Shown here piece after piece: positions 1-6,928 of a stretch of DNA of 17,936 bases; positions within the stretch are counted from its first letter, which is position 1, and every line of letters starts with the position of its first letter. Under the pieces are notes generated by a model. It was not told the DNA's origin. It did no database searches and saw only the letters and a program-made list of their open reading frames with translations. A program made the position numbers and the translations under genes. This DNA is from Staphylothermus sp. (GTDB lineage: Archaea > Thermoproteota > Thermoprotei_A > Sulfolobales > Desulfurococcaceae). The stretch lies in contig JAGHDU010000209.1 in the NCBI GenBank assembly GCA_021159785.1, positions 1-17,936 of the forward strand, written 5' to 3'.

Positions 1-1
1 A

Positions 2-58
2 GAGTATGCTAAAAAACTCTACAACCATATACTAAAATATCTTAAGAGACGAGGATGA
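2..58 (+). CDS. C-terminal end of an unknown upstream gene (partial)
   Basis: Only one of the three plus frames is open at the left edge. It runs from the window boundary to a TGA at 56-58 and encodes 18 residues, lysine- and arginine-rich and probably helical, ending KYLKRRG. The TGA is four bases before the ATG of the CYTH gene at 63, and the same bases (GAGGATGA, 51-58) serve as a possible ribosome binding site for that gene. This fits the tight operon spacing that follows. The product cannot be identified from so little sequence. The reading frame itself is moderately likely, because the other two frames stop almost at once. Confidence 0.5.
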   Translation, partial: EYAKKLYNHILKYLKRRG

Positions 59-62
59 AGAC

Positions 63-620
63 ATGGAAAAATATGAAATTGAGGCAAAATATAGGGTTAA
101 AGACCTAGATAAAGTTCTTAAGTACATTTCAGAAAAATTAGGGCTTAAAAAATACATTACATGTATAGAAACAGATTACTACTTTAACCATCCGTGTAAG
201 GATTTTAGACAAACAGATGAAGCATTGAGAGTTAGGAGAGTTTTATGTCAAGACCTAGAATCAATCGTATTAACTTACAAGGGTCCAAGGGAAGACAGTG
301 AACTGGGAATAAAGAAGAGGATTGAAATAGAAACCATTGTCAACGATCTTAATAAAATACTCATGATTCTCGAGAAGCTAGGGTTTAAACAAATAAGTGT
401 GTTTAGTAAGGAGAGAACAACATATAAAAACGAAGACTTAGTCGTTACAGTAGACAAACTTTATGGTATAGGAACATTTATAGAGATAGAAACAAGCAAT
501 ATAGAGATTATAAAAAAGATTAGAGAGGACCTCGCAAACTATATTGAGCCTGTTACAAAAACATATTTAGAAATATGCCTAGAGACTCAGAAATGTGTTG
601 ATTTAAGGGATATACTATGA
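63..620 (+). CDS. CYTH-domain protein (class IV adenylate cyclase / triphosphatase family)
   Basis: The 185-residue protein begins with the CYTH signature ExExK (E5, E7, K9). It carries other family landmarks in order: an arginine-rich strand ALRVRR (about 54-59), LTYKGP (about 70-75), a basic strand KKRIEIE, and VDKLYGIGTFIEIE near residue 130. Together these form the charged tunnel that binds triphosphate and metal. The length matches single-domain archaeal CyaB-like proteins. CYTH enzymes act on triphosphate substrates (ATP to cAMP, thiamine triphosphate or inorganic triphosphate hydrolysis). Which substrate applies here cannot be told, and triphosphate hydrolysis is a common activity in the family. 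It is cytoplasmic and the first complete gene of an operon. Its TGA overlaps the ATG of the Nudix gene (ATGA), so the two are probably translationally coupled. Confidence 0.88.
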   Translation: MEKYEIEAKYRVKDLDKVLKYISEKLGLKKYITCIETDYYFNHPCKDFRQTDEALRVRRVLCQDLESIVLTYKGPREDSELGIKKRIEIETIVNDLNKILMILEKLGFKQISVFSKERTTYKNEDLVVTVDKLYGIGTFIEIETSNIEIIKKIREDLANYIEPVTKTYLEICLETQKCVDLRDIL

Positions 621-1090
621 ATGGAGAAATAATCGTAGGCGTTGGAGCAGTTGTTCTACGGGACAACAAAGTTCTCCTAGTTAAGAGACTCAATGAGCCA
701 TGTAAGGGATGCTGGGCAATACCCGGGGGAAGAGTAGAGTTTGGCGAAGACCTAGGGGAAGCAGCGAAAAGGGAATTGTTTGAAGAAACAAATATTGATG
801 CAGAACCCCTTGGAATAATATGGGTTACAGGCGTATATTATAAGCCCAGAAAAACTTATTATGTAATAGTCGACTTCTTAATGAAACCACTGAACATTAA
901 TAAAGTGAAGCCCGGAACAGATACAAGCGAAGCAAAGTTCTTCGATCTAGATAATCCGCCACAGCCCATAACATTATCGACTAAGAAATTATTAACCTAT
1001 TTAAAAACACTCATAGTTAATAATGAGTTGGATAAAAGAATTATTCCATGGTGCAGTATATGTTTCAACAATTCAAGTCGTCACATATGA
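617..1090 (+). CDS. Nudix hydrolase
   Basis: This 157-residue protein has a clear Nudix box starting at G38: G-x5-E44-x7-R52-E53-L-x-E56-E57-x-N59-I60. The glycine usually found before the last hydrophobic residue is replaced by Asn59; the metal-binding glutamates are intact. The box follows the typical strand LLVKR and the WAIPGG loop. Nudix enzymes cleave nucleoside diphosphates linked to another moiety (ADP-ribose, NTPs, dinucleoside polyphosphates, NAD-type compounds); the substrate is not evident. The start overlaps the CYTH stop as ATGA, and its own stop overlaps the most likely start of the nuclease gene in the same way. Neighbouring CYTH and Nudix enzymes suggest a phosphate-ester housekeeping or nucleotide-sanitation role, which is inference. 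Confidence 0.9.
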   Translation: MNGEIIVGVGAVVLRDNKVLLVKRLNEPCKGCWAIPGGRVEFGEDLGEAAKRELFEETNIDAEPLGIIWVTGVYYKPRKTYYVIVDFLMKPLNINKVKPGTDTSEAKFFDLDNPPQPITLSTKKLLTYLKTLIVNNELDKRIIPWCSICFNNSSRHI

Positions 1091-1683
1091 TCACGAGAAT
1101 TATTTATGATGAATACATGAAAGATATGATGGAGAAACTAGAAGACGCAAAGAACCCATACACAGTCTTCGTGACAGACCTAGTAGCTTGTAGTCATAAA
1201 TTTCATCTACGTCACGAATTTCCTGAATTAACCATTAAGTTCGAACCAGCAGCTATAATGGGTGAACTAATACACTCAGGACTAGAAGAACTCTTAAAGC
1301 AAAAAGGGTTCGAAACAGAAGTATCTATCGAGGAAAAATACAAGATAAACGGGCAAGAATACTATTTAAAAGGTAGAATAGACGCCTACGATCCCCAAAA
1401 CAAAATCGTAGTCGAGATCAAAAGCGGGCGCTCAACACAAAATCTCCCAAGAGAACACCATGTATACCAACTACAAATATACCTTAACCTACTCAAAGCA
1501 GAAAAAGGAATACTAATCTACATAACACCAGACAAGATCCTCGAATACAGGATAAAAAAGGAAAAAATCGATATAAAATCACTCATGAAAATGATCATAG
1601 AAGACTCAGTTCATCCAAAATGGAACTGGGAATGCAAGTATTGTCCATTTCAGAAAATATGCCCATACAGAGTAACCGAGTAA
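1087..1683 (+). CDS. Cas4/RecB-like PD-(D/E)XK nuclease with FeS-cluster cysteines
   Basis: With the start at ATG 1087 the protein has 198 residues. It shows the Cas4/AddB-type exonuclease plan: Cys35 near the N-terminus, GELIHSG with His63, Asp99 in KGRIDAYD, E110-x-K112 in VVEIKSG, the Q-x3-Y motif (Q128, Y132), and a C-terminal Cys183-x2-Cys186-x5-Cys192 set completing a probable [4Fe-4S] site with Cys35. Cas4-family enzymes cut single-stranded DNA ends. I chose 1087 because it repeats the ATGA overlap seen at the previous junction; an in-frame ATG at 1048 would add 13 residues lying inside the Nudix gene. No other cas gene or CRISPR repeat lies in the window, so this is probably a stand-alone DNA repair nuclease rather than a spacer-acquisition protein. 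Confidence 0.87.
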   Translation: MITRIIYDEYMKDMMEKLEDAKNPYTVFVTDLVACSHKFHLRHEFPELTIKFEPAAIMGELIHSGLEELLKQKGFETEVSIEEKYKINGQEYYLKGRIDAYDPQNKIVVEIKSGRSTQNLPREHHVYQLQIYLNLLKAEKGILIYITPDKILEYRIKKEKIDIKSLMKMIIEDSVHPKWNWECKYCPFQKICPYRVTE

Positions 1684-1919
1684 TGTTCAATAATTATTAA
1701 CATGTTTGAATCAAAGTATTAGAAATAAAACTATGTGCCTTCACCTATAATCTATATAGTTGTGTGATCTTCAATAAATTATGGTGCATTTGATAGAAAA
1801 TGTTGTCGAGCTGAACGTAAAGGATAGAAATAATAGAGTTCAATATGTTATTTAGTTCATCTTTATTGTATATAGGCTGTTATGATAGTTTACTACGTTT
1901 AATTATATTGGCTGCTAAA

Positions 1920-1928
1920 AATATATAT
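1920..1928 (+). promoter_or_regulatory. TATA-like promoter for the FHA cluster
   Basis: The 288-base gap after the nuclease gene is AT-rich and holds no convincing gene. Its only clear signal is an A/T tract with an AATATATAT core, about 48 bases before the proposed GTG start of the FHA gene. Archaeal transcription usually starts about 25 bases after the TATA centre, so a leader of roughly 20 bases would be expected. It would be the main promoter of the 1972-8188 cluster. Confidence 0.45.
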
Positions 1929-1971
1929 TGATCAACAGTATCTATTACGTGTAGACATATGTTTTGTATAT

Positions 1972-2880
1972 GTGGTGGGAGAGTTGTATGTTTTGATCTG
2001 GAGTTTTGACGATAGTGATAAGAGGTTCGTTTTAAAATCCGATCGATACTTCTTGGGTAGACCAGATTATCAAGACTTGGAAAAACTGGGTGGTGATTTT
2101 TCTAGTCTAGATGTACTGATTTTTAACCCTGAGGATTATTCTGAGAAGGAATTTACTGGTTTTAGGAGTCTTGTTGTTAGTAGGAGGCATGCTTTATTCT
2201 ATAAGAGGAGGAACGGGAATCGTGTTGAACTTGTTATAAGAGATCACGGTTCGCGTGGAACAGGTTCTAAAAACGGTACACTTGTTAATGAGAAAACGCT
2301 GCCTAAAGGTGGGGAAGCTGTTGTCCGCGAAGGCGATACTATACGATTGTCTACACTCGGTCCTATTTTCTTGATTGGTGTTCAGAGAGAGGAGCAAACC
2401 GAGATCTCATTATCTGCTGATGTTCCCGTTGAGGTTCCTACACAGATCGCCCAGAGACTTGTTGAAAAAAATGTTGCTCTAGATCACTTCAGAGTTGGGA
2501 ATAGATCGTTTGTAGTTGTTAGGGGCGCTGGAACTGTAGATCTTGGCAGGGATCTATTGGTTAATATTGTGAATGAATCCTTAGATAAAAAAATCTTGAA
2601 AGTTATTCTCCATACTAAAGCTGAACTCATAAGAGTAAAGGATAGTATTAGAGAAGGTAGAGAGGAGGATGCAAAGTATTCGCTGGAGGCACTCAAGGAA
2701 CTACTTAAAAGTGGGTTCTATAAACATTTCTTTGAAAAAATAGGGGCAGAGAATCTGATTGATGATATATATAACGAGGTAATAAAGCTCATAGATCACG
2801 GTGTACCTATAGATAGTATTGCTAATAAAGTAGAAATCTATATAAGAGCGCTGGAAAACCTAGAGAGAATCATTCTATGA
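1972..2880 (+). CDS. FHA-domain phosphothreonine-binding protein
   Basis: The 302-residue protein has an N-terminal forkhead-associated domain (about 22-137). All hallmark residues are present: G29-R30, S70-R-R-H73, D91-x-G-S94, N101-G-T103, N106 and the late GD pair at 121-122. FHA domains read phosphothreonine peptides, so this is a likely adaptor for the Ser/Thr kinases encoded further along the window (inference). Residues 140-190 look like a short beta-rich linker. Residues 190-302 are predicted to be helical with charged heptad-like stretches and could be an interaction domain. No signal peptide or membrane helix is seen. The start is uncertain: GTG 1972, GTG 1975 or TTG 1984 are all in frame, and the GGTGGG stretch before 1984 could act as its ribosome binding site. 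First gene of the cluster. Confidence 0.88.
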   Translation: MVGELYVLIWSFDDSDKRFVLKSDRYFLGRPDYQDLEKLGGDFSSLDVLIFNPEDYSEKEFTGFRSLVVSRRHALFYKRRNGNRVELVIRDHGSRGTGSKNGTLVNEKTLPKGGEAVVREGDTIRLSTLGPIFLIGVQREEQTEISLSADVPVEVPTQIAQRLVEKNVALDHFRVGNRSFVVVRGAGTVDLGRDLLVNIVNESLDKKILKVILHTKAELIRVKDSIREGREEDAKYSLEALKELLKSGFYKHFFEKIGAENLIDDIYNEVIKLIDHGVPIDSIANKVEIYIRALENLERIIL

Positions 2881-2950
2881 TGTAGTGTTTCAGTTTTCGA
2901 ATAGTTTCCTTAATCACAAGTTTCTTGTCATGCTCCTATTTATCAATAAC

Positions 2951-2960
2951 TTTTTATATT
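2951..2960 (+). promoter_or_regulatory. TATA box for a leaderless transcript
   Basis: A TTTTTATATT element is centred about 27 bases before the GTG at 2983. That is the archaeal TATA-to-start distance, so transcription should begin at or next to the start codon and give a leaderless mRNA. No Shine-Dalgarno sequence precedes 2983, which agrees with this. The gene therefore has its own promoter, separate from that of the FHA gene. Confidence 0.55.
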
Positions 2961-2982
2961 CCGGAAACGGAGAATATATTGG

Positions 2983-3525
2983 GTGACTCCGATTTACATA
3001 GTAATTGTAGATATCGGTTCAGATGCGGATAGGAAGCGATTAGATTATCTTGTAGAAAAATATAATGAAGTATACGGTGGAGATAAAATAAGGAAAATAT
3101 GTAGTGGTGTATTGCTCGTAGACCTTGATGCTGCGAAAATGATCAAGTTTACAGAAGATATATATTCTCGTTTTTCAAAGGATAGGGTAAAAATATGGCT
3201 TCTACGCGAACCTAATTTTGAAGTTCAGCCCTTGGAGTTAGAGAAGGTTTTCAGAATAAAGAGAGAGTATGGTGACATATGGGTTCTCGTTGATTTCGTA
3301 ATGAATAAGTATCATGGCGTACTTGTATCTGAGACTATGCGTGGGGATGCAAGGACTTATAGAGTTAAGACTAGGTATGGTAATGTTGATGTAAGATTCG
3401 AGAAATTACTATCTCCTAATGAGAATAGTGGGAGTATTCTCAAAGTGAAAGTTTCCGGTTATGGTTATGGTGTATCTTATTTTTTCAACAAGATCGTAGA
3501 GGAGTTTTCTCCTCTTGAGAGGTGA
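2983..3525 (+). CDS. Uncharacterised alpha/beta protein of the FHA-Vps4 cluster
   Basis: I do not recognise this 180-residue cytoplasmic protein. The first 75 residues read as beta-alpha-beta-beta-alpha-beta: strand IYIVIVDI, helix from DRKRLDYL, strands around CSGVLLVDL, helix from AAKMIKF, strand RVKIWLL. This is the order of a ferredoxin-like fold. Residues 85-180 look mostly beta-stranded (IWVLVDFV, then YGNVDVRFEKLL and ILKVKVSGYGYG) and end in a short helix. No catalytic motif is clear. It lies between the FHA gene and the large coiled-coil gene. Its TGA (3523-3525) sits inside the ribosome binding site of the next gene, so the two are almost certainly co-translated and probably act together. 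The GTG start is supported by the TATA box 27 bases upstream. Confidence 0.75.
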   Translation: MTPIYIVIVDIGSDADRKRLDYLVEKYNEVYGGDKIRKICSGVLLVDLDAAKMIKFTEDIYSRFSKDRVKIWLLREPNFEVQPLELEKVFRIKREYGDIWVLVDFVMNKYHGVLVSETMRGDARTYRVKTRYGNVDVRFEKLLSPNENSGSILKVKVSGYGYGVSYFFNKIVEEFSPLER

Positions 3526-3528
3526 TCC
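3519..3528 (+). promoter_or_regulatory. Perfect archaeal Shine-Dalgarno site GAGGTGATCC
   Basis: Ten consecutive bases are complementary to the conserved 3' tail of archaeal 16S rRNA. The site contains the TGA stop of the 180-aa gene. Two starts follow: ATG 3529, which opens a frame of only five codons before TGA, and GTG 3533, which opens the 663-aa gene at the better spacing (seven bases after the GGTGA core). The site therefore decides the start and couples the two genes. Confidence 0.7.
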
Positions 3529-3532
3529 ATGA

Positions 3533-5524
3533 GTGTACTCGTATGATAGATCTGAGTCAAAAGATGTTTGTGATATAGATAGGATTCTAGAACCCGCTGA
3601 GGTTGTTCTCCAAGAGGATTTAGAGTCTCTTCGCAGAACTTATTCTGAGGAGGAGCGTATAGAGTTTTGGAACATGATAAGATCGGCTTATAAAAATTTT
3701 ATACTGAAATGCTCTACCAAACTTCCCCGAGATATAGTGAAGATTATTAAGGGCCGATACAGGCTTGCAATGCTACTCCTAGCAGCTTCTTTCAAACTAA
3801 ACGGTGAAGACCAAGAATCTATTATAAAAATGTTTAAGCCTGAAGAATACCAGCTCCTCCTAGACTTTGAAGAGTTTAAGATCTTTGATAACATTGATGT
3901 AGATACTATTGTAGAGTTCATTAAGAGGCGTGAAGGCAGAGTCTACGAGCTTGTCAAGAAATACTACGAAAGACAATATAATGCTCTAGATGAACACTGG
4001 GGCCCATTAATGGGAGACCTTATACGGGCAATTGAGGAGAGATATAAAGCGAGACGTAAAAAGATCGAGGAAGCGGTAGTAAGGTATGTTAGACGCTACG
4101 GCTTAATAGAGACTGTATCTGAGATCGAAGAGACGATCAAAAAGATACTGGAAACAGGAGAGTTTAAGAAAAAACTCGAAAACGAACTCAGGAAAAAAAT
4201 ACTGGAGGAATACCGTATAGACGAGATGAAGGAAAAAATAGCTTTACTAGAAGAAGAACGCCAAAAACTACTAAATACTCTACGCCAGATAGAAGACTCT
4301 GCCGTATCAAGTATATCTGAGATTAAATCATTAGCTGTAGAGCTCGAGAAAGCAAGGCAAGAGAAAGAGAGATTAATGAAAAAATACGAAGAAGTAGCTA
4401 CAAGACTCTCTCTTGTTGAGAGAGAACTGGAAGATGCAAGGAAGAAACTGCGTGAGAAAGAAGAAGAACTGAATAAACTCATTGAGAAATATAGAGACAA
4501 TGCTGGAGCGGTGGAAGCATTAAATGCTGAAGCTGAGACGCTTAGATCACTTGTATCAAAACTAACTAGTGAAGTAGAAGAATATCGTAGAATGCTTAAT
4601 GCGGTTAATCAACAAAAACAATTCCTCGAAGAAAGACTCAATGAGGTTGAAGCAGCTTTACGTGGAGAAATTGAGGGTAGGTTAATTACAAGTGAAGAAG
4701 CAGCGGCTCTTGCTGAAGCCTATTTGAGAAGAATTTCTTATAAAGCATCACCCCCTAAGGGTGGAGTTACAATACATGATCCTAGGAATGATAAGAAAAT
4801 TATAGTGAAAGAATGGGATGAGAGAACAATATATACTTCTAGTACGGATTCTCCGGTAAAGACTAAGGGTCTCATACTAGTCAAAAAGAAAGGACTAGTA
4901 TTCAAGAAACGAAACATAGTATTAGAAACTATTGTAAAACTACACGATGAACCCTATTCTGCGAAAAACTATGATACAAAACCCGTTACACTCGCGGAAG
5001 TAGTGGAGTTATTGGAGAAGAAAATACACGAGGTAGAGGAAGAGAATTACTATAAAATACTTGTGATCGCTTCTCCAACTGGTTTTACTAAAAAAGCCAT
5101 TGAGTATGTTGCAGGCGAGGATCTATATAAAACATTTGTGTCAAAAAACATAACATTATACTTGGTAGACCTTATAACGGGAGAAGTATACATGAATAAA
5201 GCCGATCCCGTAGCGATTAATAATGCTTATATTGTGAAACCAGAATTGCCGGAAGAAACAATTAAGAAAGTAATGGATTATGTTATTAGTGAAGATGCTG
5301 TGATTAAAGCCGCGGCTCTTTCTCCAGCAGAACCTATGATCTTGGCCTCAGATATAGCTGATGCTACTGGTATCAGGGATCCAGTTGTTATCCGTACAGC
5401 ACTAATGAGGTTAGAAAAGAATGGTTGGGGTAGGGTAATCTATGTTAAAGATAGGGATATAACGGCTTTCAAATACTCATCAAAAGCTCTTGCTTTAATA
5501 GCTTCCCAAAACAAGATAATTTAG
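3533..5524 (+). CDS. Large coiled-coil protein with C-terminal winged-helix-like domain
   Basis: This 663-residue protein has no name I can assign. Residues 1-190 are helical. Residues about 195-395 form a long, highly charged coiled coil rich in Glu, Lys, Arg and Leu, with a likely break near 258-270. Residues 400-560 are mixed alpha/beta: a basic strand region (KKKGLVFKKR), then YKILVIASPTGFTKKA and ITLYLVDL, a Rossmann-like or restriction-endonuclease-like alternation without a visible catalytic triad. Residues 575-655 resemble a winged helix, with helix DIADATG, helix VIRTALMRLEKNGW and wing strands. It is cytoplasmic, without a signal peptide or membrane segment. The GTG start is set by a perfect ribosome binding site. 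It is likely a structural or scaffold subunit of the FHA/Vps4-like cluster (inference from context). Confidence 0.8.
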   Translation: MYSYDRSESKDVCDIDRILEPAEVVLQEDLESLRRTYSEEERIEFWNMIRSAYKNFILKCSTKLPRDIVKIIKGRYRLAMLLLAASFKLNGEDQESIIKMFKPEEYQLLLDFEEFKIFDNIDVDTIVEFIKRREGRVYELVKKYYERQYNALDEHWGPLMGDLIRAIEERYKARRKKIEEAVVRYVRRYGLIETVSEIEETIKKILETGEFKKKLENELRKKILEEYRIDEMKEKIALLEEERQKLLNTLRQIEDSAVSSISEIKSLAVELEKARQEKERLMKKYEEVATRLSLVERELEDARKKLREKEEELNKLIEKYRDNAGAVEALNAEAETLRSLVSKLTSEVEEYRRMLNAVNQQKQFLEERLNEVEAALRGEIEGRLITSEEAAALAEAYLRRISYKASPPKGGVTIHDPRNDKKIIVKEWDERTIYTSSTDSPVKTKGLILVKKKGLVFKKRNIVLETIVKLHDEPYSAKNYDTKPVTLAEVVELLEKKIHEVEEENYYKILVIASPTGFTKKAIEYVAGEDLYKTFVSKNITLYLVDLITGEVYMNKADPVAINNAYIVKPELPEETIKKVMDYVISEDAVIKAAALSPAEPMILASDIADATGIRDPVVIRTALMRLEKNGWGRVIYVKDRDITAFKYSSKALALIASQNKII

Positions 5525-5537
5525 GTGACCGATATTT

Positions 5538-6107
5538 ATGTCCGTAGAAGTCTTTGAAGGTATAAATCCCAAAAAGGTTCTTGAAGAAGCATTTAAGAGA
5601 TTATTACCAGCAACAGCATATCTGATCAGTAGCAAGGCTGGGTTTGCAGCGTCGACAATAGTCTTTATAACCTGGCTCATCAAGCATAGTAGGGGGAGAT
5701 ACAAGGAATTCAGCATTAAAGAAGACGACAAAGTAGTTGCAAAACTATTGAATGATATTAGGGAACAAGAAGCAAGAATAAAACTTTTGGAGAAAGCCCG
5801 TGAGAAACTAGCTAAAAGAGGAGAATATGCTGGCTCGATAGATGAAATAATAATGGCCGAGAAGAACGTATTGGAAAACCTAAGGATCGAGCTTGAGCTT
5901 CGACAATTAAGACTGGAAGCACTGAGGCGTTTGAAATCAATTGGAGACCCTAAGATCATTAAAGCTGTAGAGGAAATGGTTGAGAAGATCGAGAAGGACA
6001 AGAAATTTGAGGATTACCAATACAAGGTTCTAAAGGAACTTGAAGAGAGGTGGAAGAGAAAGGAAATAGAGATTAATGCATTACGTGAGGTGCTTAAACA
6101 TGCATAA
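5538..6107 (+). CDS. Membrane-anchored coiled-coil protein
   Basis: The 189-residue product has one hydrophobic segment (about 28-49, including AGFAASTIVFITWLIKH) followed by basic residues, then a charged helical region to the end (about 60-189) with coiled-coil character. It could be a single-pass membrane anchor with a cytoplasmic rod. The ATG is preceded nine bases earlier by GGTGA, which overlaps the TAG of the 663-aa gene, so translation is probably coupled. In context it may tether the coiled-coil/ESCRT-like assembly to the membrane. That role is inferred; the hydrophobic segment and rod are visible. It might also be a very diverged ESCRT-III-type subunit. Confidence 0.75.
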   Translation: MSVEVFEGINPKKVLEEAFKRLLPATAYLISSKAGFAASTIVFITWLIKHSRGRYKEFSIKEDDKVVAKLLNDIREQEARIKLLEKAREKLAKRGEYAGSIDEIIMAEKNVLENLRIELELRQLRLEALRRLKSIGDPKIIKAVEEMVEKIEKDKKFEDYQYKVLKELEERWKRKEIEINALREVLKHA

Positions 6108-6172
6108 ATACATGTTTTTCCATCTCTCCACGTATTCATACACCCCCATGTGTCTCTGTATGATTTGCGTAT

Positions 6173-6805
6173 ATGGGTGAAAAGCTCTTGTTCAGATCCC
6201 TATTTGGTAGAAAGAAGTCGAAGGATTGGATTGAAAAAGTCAAGGTGGAAGAACTCGAGAAGGAGAGATTAAGGATAGATAATCAAATACAATTACTATC
6301 AAGAGAGATCCAGAAGCTCGAGAAACAGAAGAAAGAATTATTTAGACAAGGCATTGGGAAGAGCGAAGTCGAGAAAATGCTGTTAGCAGAGAAGATAAAG
6401 GACCTAGATGCTGAGATAAAGATGAAGATCAAGGAATACAATACTTTGATGAAGCAGAGGAGAGCATTAAGTAACTTAATAAGACTCAAGAAATGGGAGG
6501 GCCGTCTCAAAGAAAAGGGTATATGGGAGAAGATCAAGTCTATTGAGCCAGAGAGACTGATCAAGATGTTGACAGAAGTAGAATTTCAAGAAGAAGTGTT
6601 TGAGAAAAACATAGACAAGATCAACGAGATTCTCGGTGCACAGTATGCCCAAGTAGAAATGGATGAGACAACCCGCGAGATAATGGAAATGTGGGAGAAA
6701 GTCGAAAAAGCAGAACTGAGTCCAGAAGCTATAGAGGAAAAACTAGAGGTAAAAATAGCGGAGAAGAAAGAAGAGGAGGAAGAGGAAGAAAAAGAACTCG
6801 CCTAA
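6173..6805 (+). CDS. ESCRT-III (Snf7)-like coiled-coil protein, tentative
   Basis: The 210-residue protein has the layout of Snf7-type proteins. A short basic amphipathic N-terminus (LLFRSLFGRKK) is followed by two long charged helices (about 24-58 and 65-120) separated by a glycine turn, then shorter helices (about 125-150 and 160-188), and an acidic tail with a run of glutamates. A C-terminal helix with SPEAIEEKL resembles the sort of segment MIT domains bind in ESCRT-III tails. The next gene encodes an MIT-domain Vps4-like ATPase, and that pairing is typical of ESCRT systems. Sequence identity to CdvB is not obvious to me, so the call relies on layout and context. The start could also be TTG 6188 (MFRSLFG...), which has GGTGA seven bases upstream. 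A plain coiled-coil adaptor is the main alternative. Confidence 0.5.
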   Translation: MGEKLLFRSLFGRKKSKDWIEKVKVEELEKERLRIDNQIQLLSREIQKLEKQKKELFRQGIGKSEVEKMLLAEKIKDLDAEIKMKIKEYNTLMKQRRALSNLIRLKKWEGRLKEKGIWEKIKSIEPERLIKMLTEVEFQEEVFEKNIDKINEILGAQYAQVEMDETTREIMEMWEKVEKAELSPEAIEEKLEVKIAEKKEEEEEEEKELA

Positions 6806-6849
6806 AACAAGCCTAGAGGTAATCAGAATTGATATTCCATAAAACAATA

Positions 6850-6855
6850 TTTTTT
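6850..6855 (+). terminator. Possible oligo-T terminator
   Basis: Six T residues on the coding strand lie 45 bases after the stop of the ESCRT-III-like gene. Archaeal RNA polymerase can terminate at such T runs without a hairpin. Shorter T runs occur elsewhere in this AT-rich DNA, so the call is weak. Confidence 0.25.
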
Positions 6856-6898
6856 ACATCCATCTCTTCCCATATATTAGTTCGTACTCTCGATTATC

Positions 6899-6907
6899 AT
6901 ATAAAGA
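6899..6907 (+). promoter_or_regulatory. TATA box for the Vps4-like gene
   Basis: An ATATAAAGA element lies with its centre about 27 bases before the TTG at 6929, the distance expected for a leaderless archaeal transcript. It gives the ATPase gene its own promoter within the cluster. Confidence 0.5.
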
Positions 6908-6928
6908 TTAAAGAGGGTTTGTTCGGTT

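Noticed and set aside
1087..1683. Cas4-like gene as a sign of a CRISPR-Cas locus
   Set aside because: No other cas gene, repeat array or leader is present. Stand-alone Cas4/RecB-like nucleases are common in archaea.
1684..1971. Possible small RNA or gene in the gap before the FHA gene
   Set aside because: No C/D-box pattern, tRNA-like folding or open frame with a ribosome binding site was found. Only a TATA-like tract stands out.
4096..4500. Long open frame on the minus strand, rich in Ser and Phe
   Set aside because: It is the antisense of the Glu/Lys-rich coiled coil of the 663-aa protein. Its composition is what antisense reading of such codons gives.
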